This document shows positions 51,450 through 60,507 of a stretch of DNA of 64,000 bases, piece after piece. The notes under the pieces are model-generated. The model did not search any database, was not told the origin of the DNA, and was given only the letters and a program-made list of their open reading frames with translations. Both the position numbers and the translations under genes were made by a program. Source of the DNA: Clostridia bacterium (lineage in GTDB: Bacteria; Bacillota; Clostridia; Oscillospirales; CAG-382); contig JAFQAP010000011.1 of NCBI GenBank assembly GCA_017399965.1, positions 62,001-126,000 on the forward strand, given 5' to 3'. Every line of letters starts with the position of its first letter. Within the stretch, counting starts at the first letter, position 1.

Positions 51450-53459
51450 TTATTTGTATTTTTTTACGCAAGAGTTTTTGACTTTTTTTACTGCAGCTTC
51501 GGTTTCTTTGTCCAAAACAAACAAGGAAAAATGCAAACCCGAGGGGTGTGTGTCAAGGTGCTCGAAAATCAAATGCATTGTTTTATTTATACTTTCATTT
51601 TTTGCTCCGGATAAGAATTTAATAACAAAAGGATACACAAAAAAGTTATTGGTGATCGTTTTCTTTACCGTGAATACTTGCTCGATATTACCTTCGTGAA
51701 TACTGTCTATGTACTTCAGTATTCCGTCAAGCATATCGGCGGGCATATCGTTTTCGGAAAGCCTATCGGAATTTGACAGTACGCCTGTCTGTTGACGCAG
51801 TCTGTACATATTGTCGCGGTAATTGCCGGCTTTCTCACGGTATTCGTCGAGTTCTTTCTGCAATCCCATAAGGCAGCAAAAACTTCCGATATCTTCAAAA
51901 ACCGCTTCCGCATAATTATCGTTGAGTTCGAGCGCCTTATACATCAATTCAATTCCGTTTTTATCGTACCGTTCCAGTAATATACGGCCTTTGATAAAAT
52001 AGGCATATGCCTTTGCATATTGATTTTTTTCTTCCCGTATTATTCTGTCGCAAAGCGCTTCTGCTTTTGAAACCTGCAAAAGCGAAAGGAAAGATGTGAT
52101 TACTTCTCTTGTCTGTTCAGCAGTCAACGGTTCGCCGTTTTCCTTCCACTCGTTTATTACACGCAAAGGTTCAAGATAGTGATATTTTCTTTCCTCGGAA
52201 TATTTATCAAGGTCGTCTTCGTATATTATCTTGTCCAGTTGTTCAATCGCTTTTGCACATTCTTTGCTGAATTCACTGTCATCCTTCGGGAGGGAAACCT
52301 CGAAATCATCGGCGCCGATATTCTTGATACGGTATTTCAAAATTGGATGGGATGCATTTCTGGGTTGAATTTCATTTTTTAAAATACTTTCCCAAAAAGC
52401 TCCTCTTTCGGCAATAGCATTGCGGAATAGTTTTGAAAGCATCAATGTAGCATCTTTTCGTTTTTCCTCGGGAGCAAAATACGACTCCGGAAGGATAGAC
52501 ATATTTTCATTATCAAACAACTCTAAGAATGAAGTCTTTACAAGCGCACTTGCGGCGATATTTGGTTTTCCGTATTTAACTACTGCATTATCAGCTTGTT
52601 CTTCAAGTGTAACAGATGCGCTGTGAACATACATGCTGTATTCGTATGTAAATATACTGTCAAAAAATCCAAAAAGAATTTCCTTTTTAGGAGAACTCAT
52701 TATTCTTTCGTATAACCGTGCAGCACCGGTCATTCTCAAATCATCAACGGTGAAATGTCCGAATTCATGTATAAGTATTTGCTCAAATTCTTGTTCACTG
52801 AGAACACTGAGGAACAGCACGCCTAATCGAAGAGAAAAAGTGTTGCCGAATCTGGCAATTCCCGCGCAGTCTTCCTGAGTAAAACAAATTCTCACATCGC
52901 CGTCAAGATTCATAGCTTTGGCTGTGTTTTTGGCAAAAGTATGAATTGCGGGGTATTCATTTGGCTGAGAATAATCGGAAAAATCAAATTCATTCTTTTG
53001 AGGTATTAATCGGTATATGACAGAGTATGCGGCTATAACAGGTAAAAAATAAAAATAATAGTGCCCTGACAGAGTTGAGAAAAGAATTGTGGACAACATT
53101 AAAATCAAAAACAGACCGGCATACAAATACATACCCAAACGTATTTTCTGAACATTTCTTATAACGTTTTTAATGTTGTTTTTGGCGTTTTCTTTTCGCA
53201 ATTCAAAGTCGGCTTGTATTTGCTTACTTTTAAGTTTTGCTATTCTTTTTGAATAAATTTTTGCTGCAAGTAAATTTCCCAGAAAAAGCAGTATTTGTAT
53301 TGCCGTTAAAACGGCGGAAGCTATTAAAAAGGCTGTTTTTTCTGTGTCTGTTAAGTTAGTATTTAATAAGCTGCCAATTAAAAAAACGGCACTTGCCAAG
53401 ATCAACGTTATTAATCCGCTTAAAACAAAATACATTGTCTTTTTGTTTTCTTTTTCCAT
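51450..53459 (-). CDS. Membrane-embedded M48-type zinc peptidase with TPR-like C-terminus
   Basis: A 669-residue protein. Two N-terminal helices (about 9-30 and 42-64) and two more (about 109-130 and 134-150) place it in the membrane. The zinc motif is HEFGH at 231-235, preceded by the LFLSVLSEQEFEQIL helix typical of M48 peptidases. Residues about 255-345 hold a third-ligand Glu candidate (TLEEQADNAV). The final 270 residues are charged helices resembling tetratricopeptide repeats. It resembles stress-related M48 proteases, but the C-terminal half is unusual. The ribosome site is GGAGG. Confidence 0.82.
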   Translation of the reverse strand: MEKENKKTMYFVLSGLITLILASAVFLIGSLLNTNLTDTEKTAFLIASAVLTAIQILLFLGNLLAAKIYSKRIAKLKSKQIQADFELRKENAKNNIKNVIRNVQKIRLGMYLYAGLFLILMLSTILFSTLSGHYYFYFLPVIAAYSVIYRLIPQKNEFDFSDYSQPNEYPAIHTFAKNTAKAMNLDGDVRICFTQEDCAGIARFGNTFSLRLGVLFLSVLSEQEFEQILIHEFGHFTVDDLRMTGAARLYERIMSSPKKEILFGFFDSIFTYEYSMYVHSASVTLEEQADNAVVKYGKPNIAASALVKTSFLELFDNENMSILPESYFAPEEKRKDATLMLSKLFRNAIAERGAFWESILKNEIQPRNASHPILKYRIKNIGADDFEVSLPKDDSEFSKECAKAIEQLDKIIYEDDLDKYSEERKYHYLEPLRVINEWKENGEPLTAEQTREVITSFLSLLQVSKAEALCDRIIREEKNQYAKAYAYFIKGRILLERYDKNGIELMYKALELNDNYAEAVFEDIGSFCCLMGLQKELDEYREKAGNYRDNMYRLRQQTGVLSNSDRLSENDMPADMLDGILKYIDSIHEGNIEQVFTVKKTITNNFFVYPFVIKFLSGAKNESINKTMHLIFEHLDTHPSGLHFSLFVLDKETEAAVKKVKNSCVKKYK

Positions 53460-53567
53460 TATGCAAATACCTCCGTGAAAATCTAATATATTCTAACATT
53501 ATTTTTCATAAAATACTACCCTTTTTTGAAAAAATGTGATAGAATGAACCTTACGGAGGTGGAGGTA

Positions 53568-54605
53568 TTGGAAAACGTATTCAAGCTTACGGACGGAATT
53601 GAATATCTGCGCACCTCCGGGAAGAAGGTTTTGCTCTATGGAATGGGCAACGGGGCGGAAAAAGCCCACGCTTTGCTTAATTCTCAAGGAATAGAGGTAT
53701 CCGGTGTTTTCGCTTCGGACGGATTTGTGAGAGGACATTCCTTTATGGGATATCCCGTTTTATCCATGTCTGCCGCAGAGGAGATTTACGGCGATTATAT
53801 CGCTGTTTTAAGCTTTGGCTTGGAAGGCAGAAAGGCAGATATACTGCAAAACGTATCTGCCCGCCATCATTTGTACGTGCCATATATGGCTGTGTGCGGG
53901 GAAGGCGTAACGAATAAATCTTTAATTACCGACCACCGCGGGGATATAGAAAAGGTATATTCTTTACTTGCAGACGAGCGCTCCAAGCGGCTATATAAGA
54001 AAGCAATTTCTTATTGTATTACCGGAGATATATCCTATCTTACCCATGTTGAAGGGGACGATGTACCGCCGGGGGGATATTTTAATTCCCGTGGTGCATA
54101 TATAGACGTAGGCGCATATAACGGCGACACGGCGGAGGAATACTACCGTGCCGTGCCGGATATAAAAAGCATCATATGCTTTGAGCCGGATAAACGCTCA
54201 CATAAAAAAATGCTGGAAAGAAACATACCCTGTCTTACCGCGTTCAACGCCGCGGCAGGCAGGAAGGACGGTCAAACCTTGTTTTCCGGCGGTGGAGGCA
54301 GAAATTCCGCAACGGGAAAAGGAAACACGGTGATACCCGTAAAATGTATCGATTCTGTTGCGGAAAACACGAATGTGGGCTGTATCAAGATAGATGCCGA
54401 GGGGGACGAAAGGGAAGTGCTTGCAGGGGCAAGCGAAACGATATGGAAAAACCGTCCCTCACTTAATGTATCCCTATACCACCGCACGGGGGATTTATGG
54501 GAATTGCCCCTTCTTTTACACCGTATGGACGGAAAATATAAATTATACATTCGCAAAAAAGAATACGTTCCCATGTGGGATATTTCTGTATTTTGTATGC
54601 CTTGA
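53568..54605 (+). CDS. FkbM-family methyltransferase
   Basis: A 345-residue protein with a TTG start at 53568 preceded by two GGAGGT sites; earlier ATG codons (53535, 53544) precede those sites. Residues about 20-110 contain a nucleotide-binding-like KKVLLYGMGNGAEKAHALL segment. The C-terminal domain shows the FkbM pattern: YIDVGAYNGDTAEEYYRA (about 177-194), ICFEPDKRSHKKML (about 203-216) and IKIDAEGDEREVLAGA (about 266-281). It O-methylates a sugar or glycan, though the substrate is unknown. galK follows 16 bp downstream. Confidence 0.82.
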   Translation: MENVFKLTDGIEYLRTSGKKVLLYGMGNGAEKAHALLNSQGIEVSGVFASDGFVRGHSFMGYPVLSMSAAEEIYGDYIAVLSFGLEGRKADILQNVSARHHLYVPYMAVCGEGVTNKSLITDHRGDIEKVYSLLADERSKRLYKKAISYCITGDISYLTHVEGDDVPPGGYFNSRGAYIDVGAYNGDTAEEYYRAVPDIKSIICFEPDKRSHKKMLERNIPCLTAFNAAAGRKDGQTLFSGGGGRNSATGKGNTVIPVKCIDSVAENTNVGCIKIDAEGDEREVLAGASETIWKNRPSLNVSLYHRTGDLWELPLLLHRMDGKYKLYIRKKEYVPMWDISVFCMP

Positions 54606-54621
54606 ACGGAGGGCTTTTAAT

Positions 54622-55902
54622 ATGACAGTTACACAGATAATAAATCTTATTTCTACGGGAGGATGCGATAGATCCTTTACAGCGCTTTACGGTGGTGACA
54701 GAGTTAACGCCCAGCGTGAGCGTTGGACGTCCCTTGCAAATTCATTTCTTTCGCTCTATGGGGACAGTGAAGTGTATATGCTCTCTGTGCCCGGCAGAAC
54801 CGAGCTTTTGGGCAACCATACCGACCACAACAACGGCAGAGTTTTAGCCGCCGCTGTGGATATTGATATTATCGCTCTTGCCGCCAAAGCGGATGACGGT
54901 TATATCCGCATTAAATCCGAAGGCTACCGTGAAGATGTGGTTTGCATAAACGATATCTCTCCCGAAAAAGCTAAAAAAGGCAGCTCTTCTTCCGTTATTG
55001 CCGGTGTTTGCGATTACTTTTCCGCAAACGGCGGTAAGGTTGGAGGGATATGTGCCTGCACTACCAGCGATGTGCTTACGGGAAGCGGTATATCTTCTTC
55101 CGCCGCATTCGAGGTTATGTGCGGAAATATGTTGAACGTAATGTATAACGATAATAAGTTTACCCCTCTGTTTTTGGCTATGGCGGGTAAGTATGCAGAG
55201 AACGTATATTTCGGCAAGCCTTGCGGACTTATGGACCAGACCGCCTGCGCTTCCGGCGGATGCTCTTTTATAGATTTCGGCGGCGAGCCCGCATACCTGC
55301 ATAAGATAACGCCCGACCTGGGAGATATGATCTTATGCATTGTAAACACCGGCGGTAACCACGCAGATCTTACCGATGATTACGCATCCGTTCCCTCGGA
55401 AATGCATTCCTGCGCGGCTCTTATGGGCAAAAAGACTTTGCGGGAAGTGGATGAAAACGAATTTATATCCCGCATTTCCGTGCTCCGCGCAAACGTTGGG
55501 GATAGGGCTATAATGCGTGCTATGCATTATTTCGCGGAAAACCGCCGTGTTGACAAAGCAGTTAAATGCCTTGAAAACGGCGATACCGACGGATATTTTA
55601 CCTGCGTTACCGATTCGGGTAATTCTTCCTTCCGCTTTTTGCAAAACGTATATACAAACAAAAACGTGTCCGAGCAGGGGCTTTCTCTCGCCCTTGCACT
55701 CACAGAACGTATGGGGCTTATATGCCGTGTTCACGGCGGCGGCTTTGCAGGCACCATACAGACCTATCTTCCCGTCTCCTTTAAGGAAGAATACCGTACC
55801 AGAATGGAGCGGGTGTTTGGGGAGGGAAGTTGTATGTTCCTTAATATCCGTCCCTACGGCGCCGCAATGATAGACGGCGAAAATATTATAGAGGCAAACT
55901 GA
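54622..55902 (+). CDS. galK: Galactokinase
   Basis: A 426-residue GHMP kinase that phosphorylates galactose at C1. The ATG at 54622 follows GGAGG. The galactokinase signature GRTELLGNHTDHNNG (about 58-72) is intact, GSGISSSAAFEV (about 154-165) is the ATP-loop, and VHGGGFAGTIQTYLP (about 373-387) is the third GHMP motif. It is about 40 residues longer at the N-terminus than E. coli GalK. Confidence 0.93.
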   Translation: MTVTQIINLISTGGCDRSFTALYGGDRVNAQRERWTSLANSFLSLYGDSEVYMLSVPGRTELLGNHTDHNNGRVLAAAVDIDIIALAAKADDGYIRIKSEGYREDVVCINDISPEKAKKGSSSSVIAGVCDYFSANGGKVGGICACTTSDVLTGSGISSSAAFEVMCGNMLNVMYNDNKFTPLFLAMAGKYAENVYFGKPCGLMDQTACASGGCSFIDFGGEPAYLHKITPDLGDMILCIVNTGGNHADLTDDYASVPSEMHSCAALMGKKTLREVDENEFISRISVLRANVGDRAIMRAMHYFAENRRVDKAVKCLENGDTDGYFTCVTDSGNSSFRFLQNVYTNKNVSEQGLSLALALTERMGLICRVHGGGFAGTIQTYLPVSFKEEYRTRMERVFGEGSCMFLNIRPYGAAMIDGENIIEAN

Positions 55903-55905
55903 ATT

Positions 55906-56697
55906 ATGGTTTTTGCTTGCACGCTTTTTTCATCATCCAAAGGAAACTGTACCTATATTCACTCAGGCGGAGACGAATTTCTGATAGATGCAGGCGTTTC
56001 TGCCAAGCGTATATGCGATGCTTTGCAGGGAATCGGCACGGATATTAAAAACATTTCCGCCATCTTTATAACCCACGAGCACAGCGACCATATAAAAGGT
56101 CTTGCGGTAATAAGCAAAAAGTACGGAATTCCCGTTTACGCACCCTATCTTTGCAAACATTACATAAATGCAAATCATCCGGAGGTTGCTCCTTTTATTG
56201 TGGAAAACAACCCCGGCAATACCGTTGTGCTTTCCGATACTTCGGTTACTGCCTATGCCACCCCGCACGACAGTCAGGGTTCGGTGTGCTACCGCATAAC
56301 AACGCCCAACGGTATTATAGGCTATGCTACGGATATCGGTCATATCAGTGAAGACGTGTGGGAAGCCCTCTGCGGAGCGGACAGCGTGGTTATAGAATCC
56401 AACCACGATCTTGAACTTTTGGAAAACGGTCCTTATCCCCGCTTACTTAAAAACCGCATCCTTTCGGATTACGGCCATCTTTCAAACTGCGATTGCGGAG
56501 ATATCTTGTGCAGACTCGTCTGCAACGGAACCAAGCACGTGGTGTTGGCGCATCTCAGCGAAGAAAACAACCGTCCTCCTCTTGCCCTTGCTGCCGCCCG
56601 CGGCACCTTGACGGGAAGAGGAATACGGGTAGGAGAGCAGGTCACTCTCCGTGTCGCCCCGCCGGATGGCGTTTGCGAAATAATGAATATAAAGTAA
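55906..56697 (+). CDS. YycJ/WalJ-type metallo-beta-lactamase hydrolase
   Basis: A 263-residue cytoplasmic MBL-fold nuclease-like protein. FSSSKGNCTYIHSG (about 8-21) is the YycJ opening, THEHSDHIKG (about 55-64) is the HxHxDH metal motif, and ATDIGHISEDV (about 145-155) gives the next metal ligand. YycJ proteins are linked to double-strand-break or wall stress in other Firmicutes, but the role here is unknown. It is 3 bp from galK. Confidence 0.9.
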   Translation: MVFACTLFSSSKGNCTYIHSGGDEFLIDAGVSAKRICDALQGIGTDIKNISAIFITHEHSDHIKGLAVISKKYGIPVYAPYLCKHYINANHPEVAPFIVENNPGNTVVLSDTSVTAYATPHDSQGSVCYRITTPNGIIGYATDIGHISEDVWEALCGADSVVIESNHDLELLENGPYPRLLKNRILSDYGHLSNCDCGDILCRLVCNGTKHVVLAHLSEENNRPPLALAAARGTLTGRGIRVGEQVTLRVAPPDGVCEIMNIK

Positions 56698-56704
56698 TAA
56701 CTGT

Positions 56705-56739
56705 ATCACCCCAAGCGCCGACGGCTTTCTTGGGGTGAT
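56705..56739 (+). repeat. Single copy of the CACCCC/GGGGTG hairpin element
   Basis: ATCACCCCAAG (56705-56715) pairs perfectly with CTTGGGGTGAT (56729-56739), with a GC-rich inner loop. It directly follows the YycJ-like gene and matches the repeat units at 7655-7771 and 36728-36763. It has no adjacent GGGGACCCCG half. Confidence 0.85.
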
Positions 56740-56806
56740 TGCAATAAAAAAATATTTTTTTAAAAACTCCCAACCCTTTTCCTTTTTCGGTTACTCAATA
56801 TACGAA

Positions 56807-56818
56807 ACAACATGTTGT
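56807..56818. promoter_or_regulatory. Palindrome ACAACATGTTGT upstream of the sigma factor
   Basis: A perfect 12-bp palindrome 30 bp before the ECF sigma start. It may be an operator or part of an autoregulated promoter; no canonical ECF -35 or -10 is obvious. Confidence 0.45.
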
Positions 56819-56848
56819 AAACACCAAAAAAAAGCGAGGTGAGGCCCC

Positions 56849-57400
56849 TTGACAGAAAAAGAATATCTTTTGCACGCCTTTGAAAAAGAAATGCTTCCCA
56901 AAATATACGGATTTTGCAGATTAAAAACGAATGACGTGTCCGAAGCAGAGGATCTGGCTCAGGATATATGTCTTGAGGTGTTGAAATCCATAAATTCGGG
57001 CAAGAGTATTGAAAACCTCAATGCTTTTGTATGGAGTGTTTCCAACCACATGTTTTTTAATCTGCTTCGTAAAAAGAAACACGGGGATGCTCTGTATCTT
57101 CCCGAAAACGCGGTTGCACCGGACGATCCCGAGGCAGAGTACATTCTTGAAGAACAAAAACGCCTTTTACGGCGCGAGCTTTCTCTTATGTCCGGCAACT
57201 ACCGAAGGGCTGTTGTAATGCATTATTTTGACGAAATGTCCTGCGAAGAGATTGCAAACAAGCTGGGCAAAAGCGTCGGTACTGTCAAATGGTGGCTTCA
57301 CGATGCGAGAACAGCTATCGAGAAAGGAATAAATACAATGAGAGATTACGGTGAAAAAAGCTACCGTCCCGGCACGCTTTTTATGTCTTGTACCGGTTAG
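56849..57400 (+). CDS. ECF sigma factor, ended by an in-frame amber codon
   Basis: A 183-residue sigma-70 ECF protein. The TTG start at 56849 follows GAGGTGAGG. Region 2 lies at about 14-80 (AEDLAQDICLEVLKS), and region 4 (about 113-165) ends in the HTH ANKLGKSVGTVKWWLHDAR. It stops at TAG (57398-57400) after the segment SYRPGTLFMSCTG. The reading frame then continues unbroken into the next ORF, and the sequence on both sides reads like one protein. It is therefore probably a longer ECF factor interrupted by a point mutation or read through; see the next entry. Confidence 0.75.
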   Translation: MTEKEYLLHAFEKEMLPKIYGFCRLKTNDVSEAEDLAQDICLEVLKSINSGKSIENLNAFVWSVSNHMFFNLLRKKKHGDALYLPENAVAPDDPEAEYILEEQKRLLRRELSLMSGNYRRAVVMHYFDEMSCEEIANKLGKSVGTVKWWLHDARTAIEKGINTMRDYGEKSYRPGTLFMSCTG

Positions 57401-58465
57401 TACGGAATTGACCGCGAGCCTATGTCCTGCGCCAAAAGAAGATCTGCACAAAACATTCTTCTCGCCGCATATAAACAGCCCCTTACCATATCCCGGCTTT
57501 GCGAGGAGTTGGGAATATCCGCTCCGTATATTGAGGACGAGGTGGAGTACCTTGTAGAAAATCAGCTTATGAAGGAAGTATCAAAGGGGAAATATCAAAC
57601 GGATTTTGTCATTCTTCCCGGAAACAATTTGGCTCTTGCGAACAAAATATACGAAGAATGTTTCCCCGAATTTTTTGAAAAGCTTATAGCTTTTCTTGAA
57701 TCCAAAAAGCATATTCTTACCGAAAAACGCTTTAACACCGCAGGGTTTGATTGGAGCCGCCTTCTTTGGGTATATCTCCACATTTTTCCCGAAATACAGA
57801 TAGGATTTTACACCTACGCCAATAAAATAACCGTAAGATATGATGATATCCCGCTGCGTCCCAACGGAGGAAAATGGATAGCACTCGGTTACGACAGCGG
57901 AATGTGTATGGCTGAAAAAATGCAGAGCGAAAAATACCACGCGTTTGACGGTCCCGCACACAAAAGCGTAACGGCAAACGTTCAAGGCTTTTACCATTGG
58001 TGGAATAATGCCGACAGTTCTGAGTTCTTTGCTACCCCCGAAGCGGTGTTTGAGCTTTGCAGAGAGATTATAAAAGGAAACGTAAATATTTCCGATCTGA
58101 ACGATGAGCAAAAATATCTGTTCAGTATTGCTCTCGAGAAAAAGCTTTTTGTAAAGACCGAAAACGGTTATGCGCAAAACTATTACTATATAAACCGCAA
58201 GGAATACAAAGAGCTTGTTGATTTTGGAGCTGAGATAGGTCCGGAATTACTTCCTCTCGTTCATAAGGCTTACGGTATAATTCGCAGTGAATACGAAAAG
58301 ACTGTTCCCGAACACCTACACTGGCAGATGGGCAACTTCCTCACAAACGGACTTAACTATCTTGTTACCTGCAGCTTATTCGAAGCGGAAAAACGCGGAC
58401 TTCTTTCTGTTCCCACTGAGGACAACAAAGTGTGGATCAGCATTTTTGCAACCGAACAGAAATAA
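57401..58465 (+). CDS. C-terminal continuation of the ECF sigma factor after the amber codon
   Basis: In the same frame as the sigma factor, 354 further residues (or 347 from an ATG at 57422). The start YGIDREPMSCAKRR fits directly onto the preceding SCTG. LAAYKQPLTISRLCEELGISAPYIEDEVEYLVENQLMKEV-like residues form a winged helix, then a helical domain follows (about 60-347) of unknown fold. No ribosome site precedes the ATG at 57422, which argues against an independent gene. Long ECF factors with such C-terminal extensions occur in Clostridia, from my general knowledge. Its role may be ligand or stress sensing. Confidence 0.7.
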   Translation, partial: YGIDREPMSCAKRRSAQNILLAAYKQPLTISRLCEELGISAPYIEDEVEYLVENQLMKEVSKGKYQTDFVILPGNNLALANKIYEECFPEFFEKLIAFLESKKHILTEKRFNTAGFDWSRLLWVYLHIFPEIQIGFYTYANKITVRYDDIPLRPNGGKWIALGYDSGMCMAEKMQSEKYHAFDGPAHKSVTANVQGFYHWWNNADSSEFFATPEAVFELCREIIKGNVNISDLNDEQKYLFSIALEKKLFVKTENGYAQNYYYINRKEYKELVDFGAEIGPELLPLVHKAYGIIRSEYEKTVPEHLHWQMGNFLTNGLNYLVTCSLFEAEKRGLLSVPTEDNKVWISIFATEQK

Positions 58466-58500
58466 CGACCCAAGAAAAAACTTTTACGGAGGTTAGTAAT

Positions 58501-58707
58501 ATGATCTTTGTCCCGCCGCTTCCGCTCATCAGAAGAAATGCAATAATCAAAAAACTGCGAAACTGCGGCGCAGTATCGGCAGAAACCGCAAAAACATTGG
58601 CAGAAGCGGGTTTAATAAACCCAAACATCATGCCCGGAGTTACCGAAAGAATGATTAAAAAAGGCATCATAAAGAAAACTGCCGATGGTAGATATTATAT
58701 CTGTTAA
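58501..58707 (+). CDS. Small winged-helix-like protein
   Basis: A 68-residue protein from the ATG at 58501 with a GGAGG site. It has basic helices (RRNAIIKKLRN), a loop with NPNIMPGVTERMIKKGIIKK and a final GRYYIC strand, which looks like a winged-helix fragment. It follows the sigma factor pair by 35 bp and may be part of that unit. Unknown function. Confidence 0.6.
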   Translation: MIFVPPLPLIRRNAIIKKLRNCGAVSAETAKTLAEAGLINPNIMPGVTERMIKKGIIKKTADGRYYIC

Positions 58708-58714
58708 ACACTAA

Positions 58715-58740
58715 AAAACCGCCGATGTTTCGGCGGTTTT
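58715..58740. terminator. Bidirectional terminator between the small wHTH gene and ltaE
   Basis: AAAACCGCCGA (58715-58725) pairs with TCGGCGGTTTT (58730-58740) across a 4-base loop, with A-rich and T-rich flanks on both strands. Confidence 0.9.
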
Positions 58741-58746
58741 GCTCTG

Positions 58747-59769
58747 TTATACAGCTTCTTTTATATCCTTTATCAGCATATCGACCTGCTCTTCCTTGGT
58801 GGACCAGCCGGTGCAGATACGCATTGCCTTTTTGTTCCCAAGATCCGCAATGAATTCAAAGGAATAGGTCTTTTGCAGTTTTTCCAGCACTTCGTTTTCA
58901 AATACGGGGAATATCTGGTTGGTGGGGGAATCGTAATACAATTCCACGTTTGCTTCCTTCAAGCCCTCTTTCACCTTTTCCGCCAGCGCCATAGCTTTTT
59001 TGCCCAACTCTACGTACAGATCATCGGTGAACAGCGTTTCAAACTGCACGCCCAAAAGTCTGCCTTTTGCAAGCAGTGCGCCGTGACGCTTTATCATATG
59101 GCGTATGTTATATGCGTACTTGGGATTTGCAAATACCATCGCTTCTCCGAACAGCGCTCCGCATTTGGTGCCGCCAATGTAGAAAATATCACAGTTTTTT
59201 GCAAGGAAGGGGAGTGATATGTCGTTTGCCTTTGCCCCCAAAGCGTAAGCAAGTCGGGCTCCGTCAACAAACAAAGGAACGGAATATTTTTTACATACAG
59301 AGTAAATGTTTTCAAGCTCGTGTGCGCTGTAAAGCGTTCCCGTTTCCGTAGGCTGGGAAATATATACCATACCCGGCTTTACCTCGTGCTCGTTGGTGGG
59401 GACGGAAAGATATTTTTCAAGTCCTTCCGAGGTAAGCTTTCCGTTTACTGCGGGGAGGGCAAGAACTTTGTGTCCCGTGGCTTCGATAGCACCGGTTTCG
59501 TGCACGTTTATATGACCGCTTTCACAGCAGACCACACCTTCGTAGGGACGGAGGACAGAAGATATAATAATCGTGTTCGCCTGCGTACCGCCAACCGCAA
59601 AATGTACTTCCGCATTGGGACATTCGCAAACCGATTTTATTTTTTCCTTTGCTTTTTCGCAGAATTCGTCGTTGCCGTAGCCTACGGTATTAAGTGAGTT
59701 TGTTTCTGTAAGGGCTTTCAAGACTTCGGGAGCGCATCCGTCGGTGTAATCACATTCGAATCTTATCAT
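58747..59769 (-). CDS. ltaE: Low-specificity threonine aldolase-type PLP enzyme
   Basis: A 340-residue fold-type I PLP enzyme that splits threonine or allo-threonine to glycine and acetaldehyde. The PLP lysine is Lys202 in FYIGGTKCGALFGEA. GGTQANTIII (about 60-69) binds phosphate, and VDGARLAYAL (about 168-177) holds the Asp. Length and motifs match ltaE of Firmicutes. It is 1 bp before the mgtC-like gene stop in the minus direction, so the two are probably co-transcribed. Confidence 0.9.
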   Translation of the reverse strand: MIRFECDYTDGCAPEVLKALTETNSLNTVGYGNDEFCEKAKEKIKSVCECPNAEVHFAVGGTQANTIIISSVLRPYEGVVCCESGHINVHETGAIEATGHKVLALPAVNGKLTSEGLEKYLSVPTNEHEVKPGMVYISQPTETGTLYSAHELENIYSVCKKYSVPLFVDGARLAYALGAKANDISLPFLAKNCDIFYIGGTKCGALFGEAMVFANPKYAYNIRHMIKRHGALLAKGRLLGVQFETLFTDDLYVELGKKAMALAEKVKEGLKEANVELYYDSPTNQIFPVFENEVLEKLQKTYSFEFIADLGNKKAMRICTGWSTKEEQVDMLIKDIKEAV

Positions 59770-59770
59770 A

Positions 59771-60493
59771 TTAATCCATTTCCTCTATATGGTATACGTA
59801 TTCAAGAGTGCTCAACGCCTCTATTATTTCCTTGTGCTTTTTGTATTTTTTAAGTTCTTTTCCCGTTATTCGTACTGACACCGTATAAACGCTTAATCCG
59901 GAATTTAAATATGCGGGGTTGGATTCTATATCGTCAATAACCATTCCCAGCTTGCGCACAGTAGTGACAAAATCCTGCAGGTTGTTTTTGTTTTTTAGTT
60001 CAAGATGCATTTCAAAGTGGTTGAATCTGTCTTTTAATCCGTGCTCAATGGTGGGGAACAGAGATAATCCGCAAATAATGGCAACAAAGGATATAAGCGT
60101 TACCGTATACATTCCCGCGCCTGCGGTTATGCCTAAAATTCCGCAAGCCCAAAGCGCCGCAGAGGTGGTAAGACCTTTTATCTGGCTTTTTGAGCTGTAT
60201 AAAACCGAATTTCCGCTTATCATAGCCCCGCCGATAACCACGGCGGCGGAAAGCAGGGGAAGATTTATATCGGTTTGAGCCATTAAAAAGGTGTCGGTAA
60301 GCATTGCCACGGTTCCCGCAAGGGAAACGATAATAAAGGTGCGTAATCCCGCGGAATGGCGCTTTGAAGAACGTTCCGTTCCCAAAAATGCGGAAAACAG
60401 CATAGAAATACCGATACGCAAAAAGATGGTGTATATGTTTAGCTGTGAAGACCATTCACCCATTAAAACTGCCAAAGGGTCATTTATAATCAT
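59771..60493 (-). CDS. MgtC/SapB-family membrane protein
   Basis: A 240-residue protein with five hydrophobic segments in the first 135 residues. The family signature GTERSSKRHSAGLRTFIIVSLAG (about 39-61) is clear, as are the VVIGGAMISGNSVL (about 85-98) and TTSAALWACGILGITAGAG (about 109-127) elements. The C-terminal ACT-like regulatory domain is at about 150-240. MgtC proteins affect phosphate/Mg and ATP homeostasis in other bacteria; the role here is inferred. Confidence 0.9.
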   Translation of the reverse strand: MIINDPLAVLMGEWSSQLNIYTIFLRIGISMLFSAFLGTERSSKRHSAGLRTFIIVSLAGTVAMLTDTFLMAQTDINLPLLSAAVVIGGAMISGNSVLYSSKSQIKGLTTSAALWACGILGITAGAGMYTVTLISFVAIICGLSLFPTIEHGLKDRFNHFEMHLELKNKNNLQDFVTTVRKLGMVIDDIESNPAYLNSGLSVYTVSVRITGKELKKYKKHKEIIEALSTLEYVYHIEEMD

Positions 60494-60507
60494 ATTTTAC
60501 GTTCTCC

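Noticed and set aside
57398..57400. Global recoding of TAG (for example to Gln or pyrrolysine)
   Set aside because: TAG ends ruvC at its expected length, with ruvA starting 3 bp later, so it works as a stop codon in this genome.
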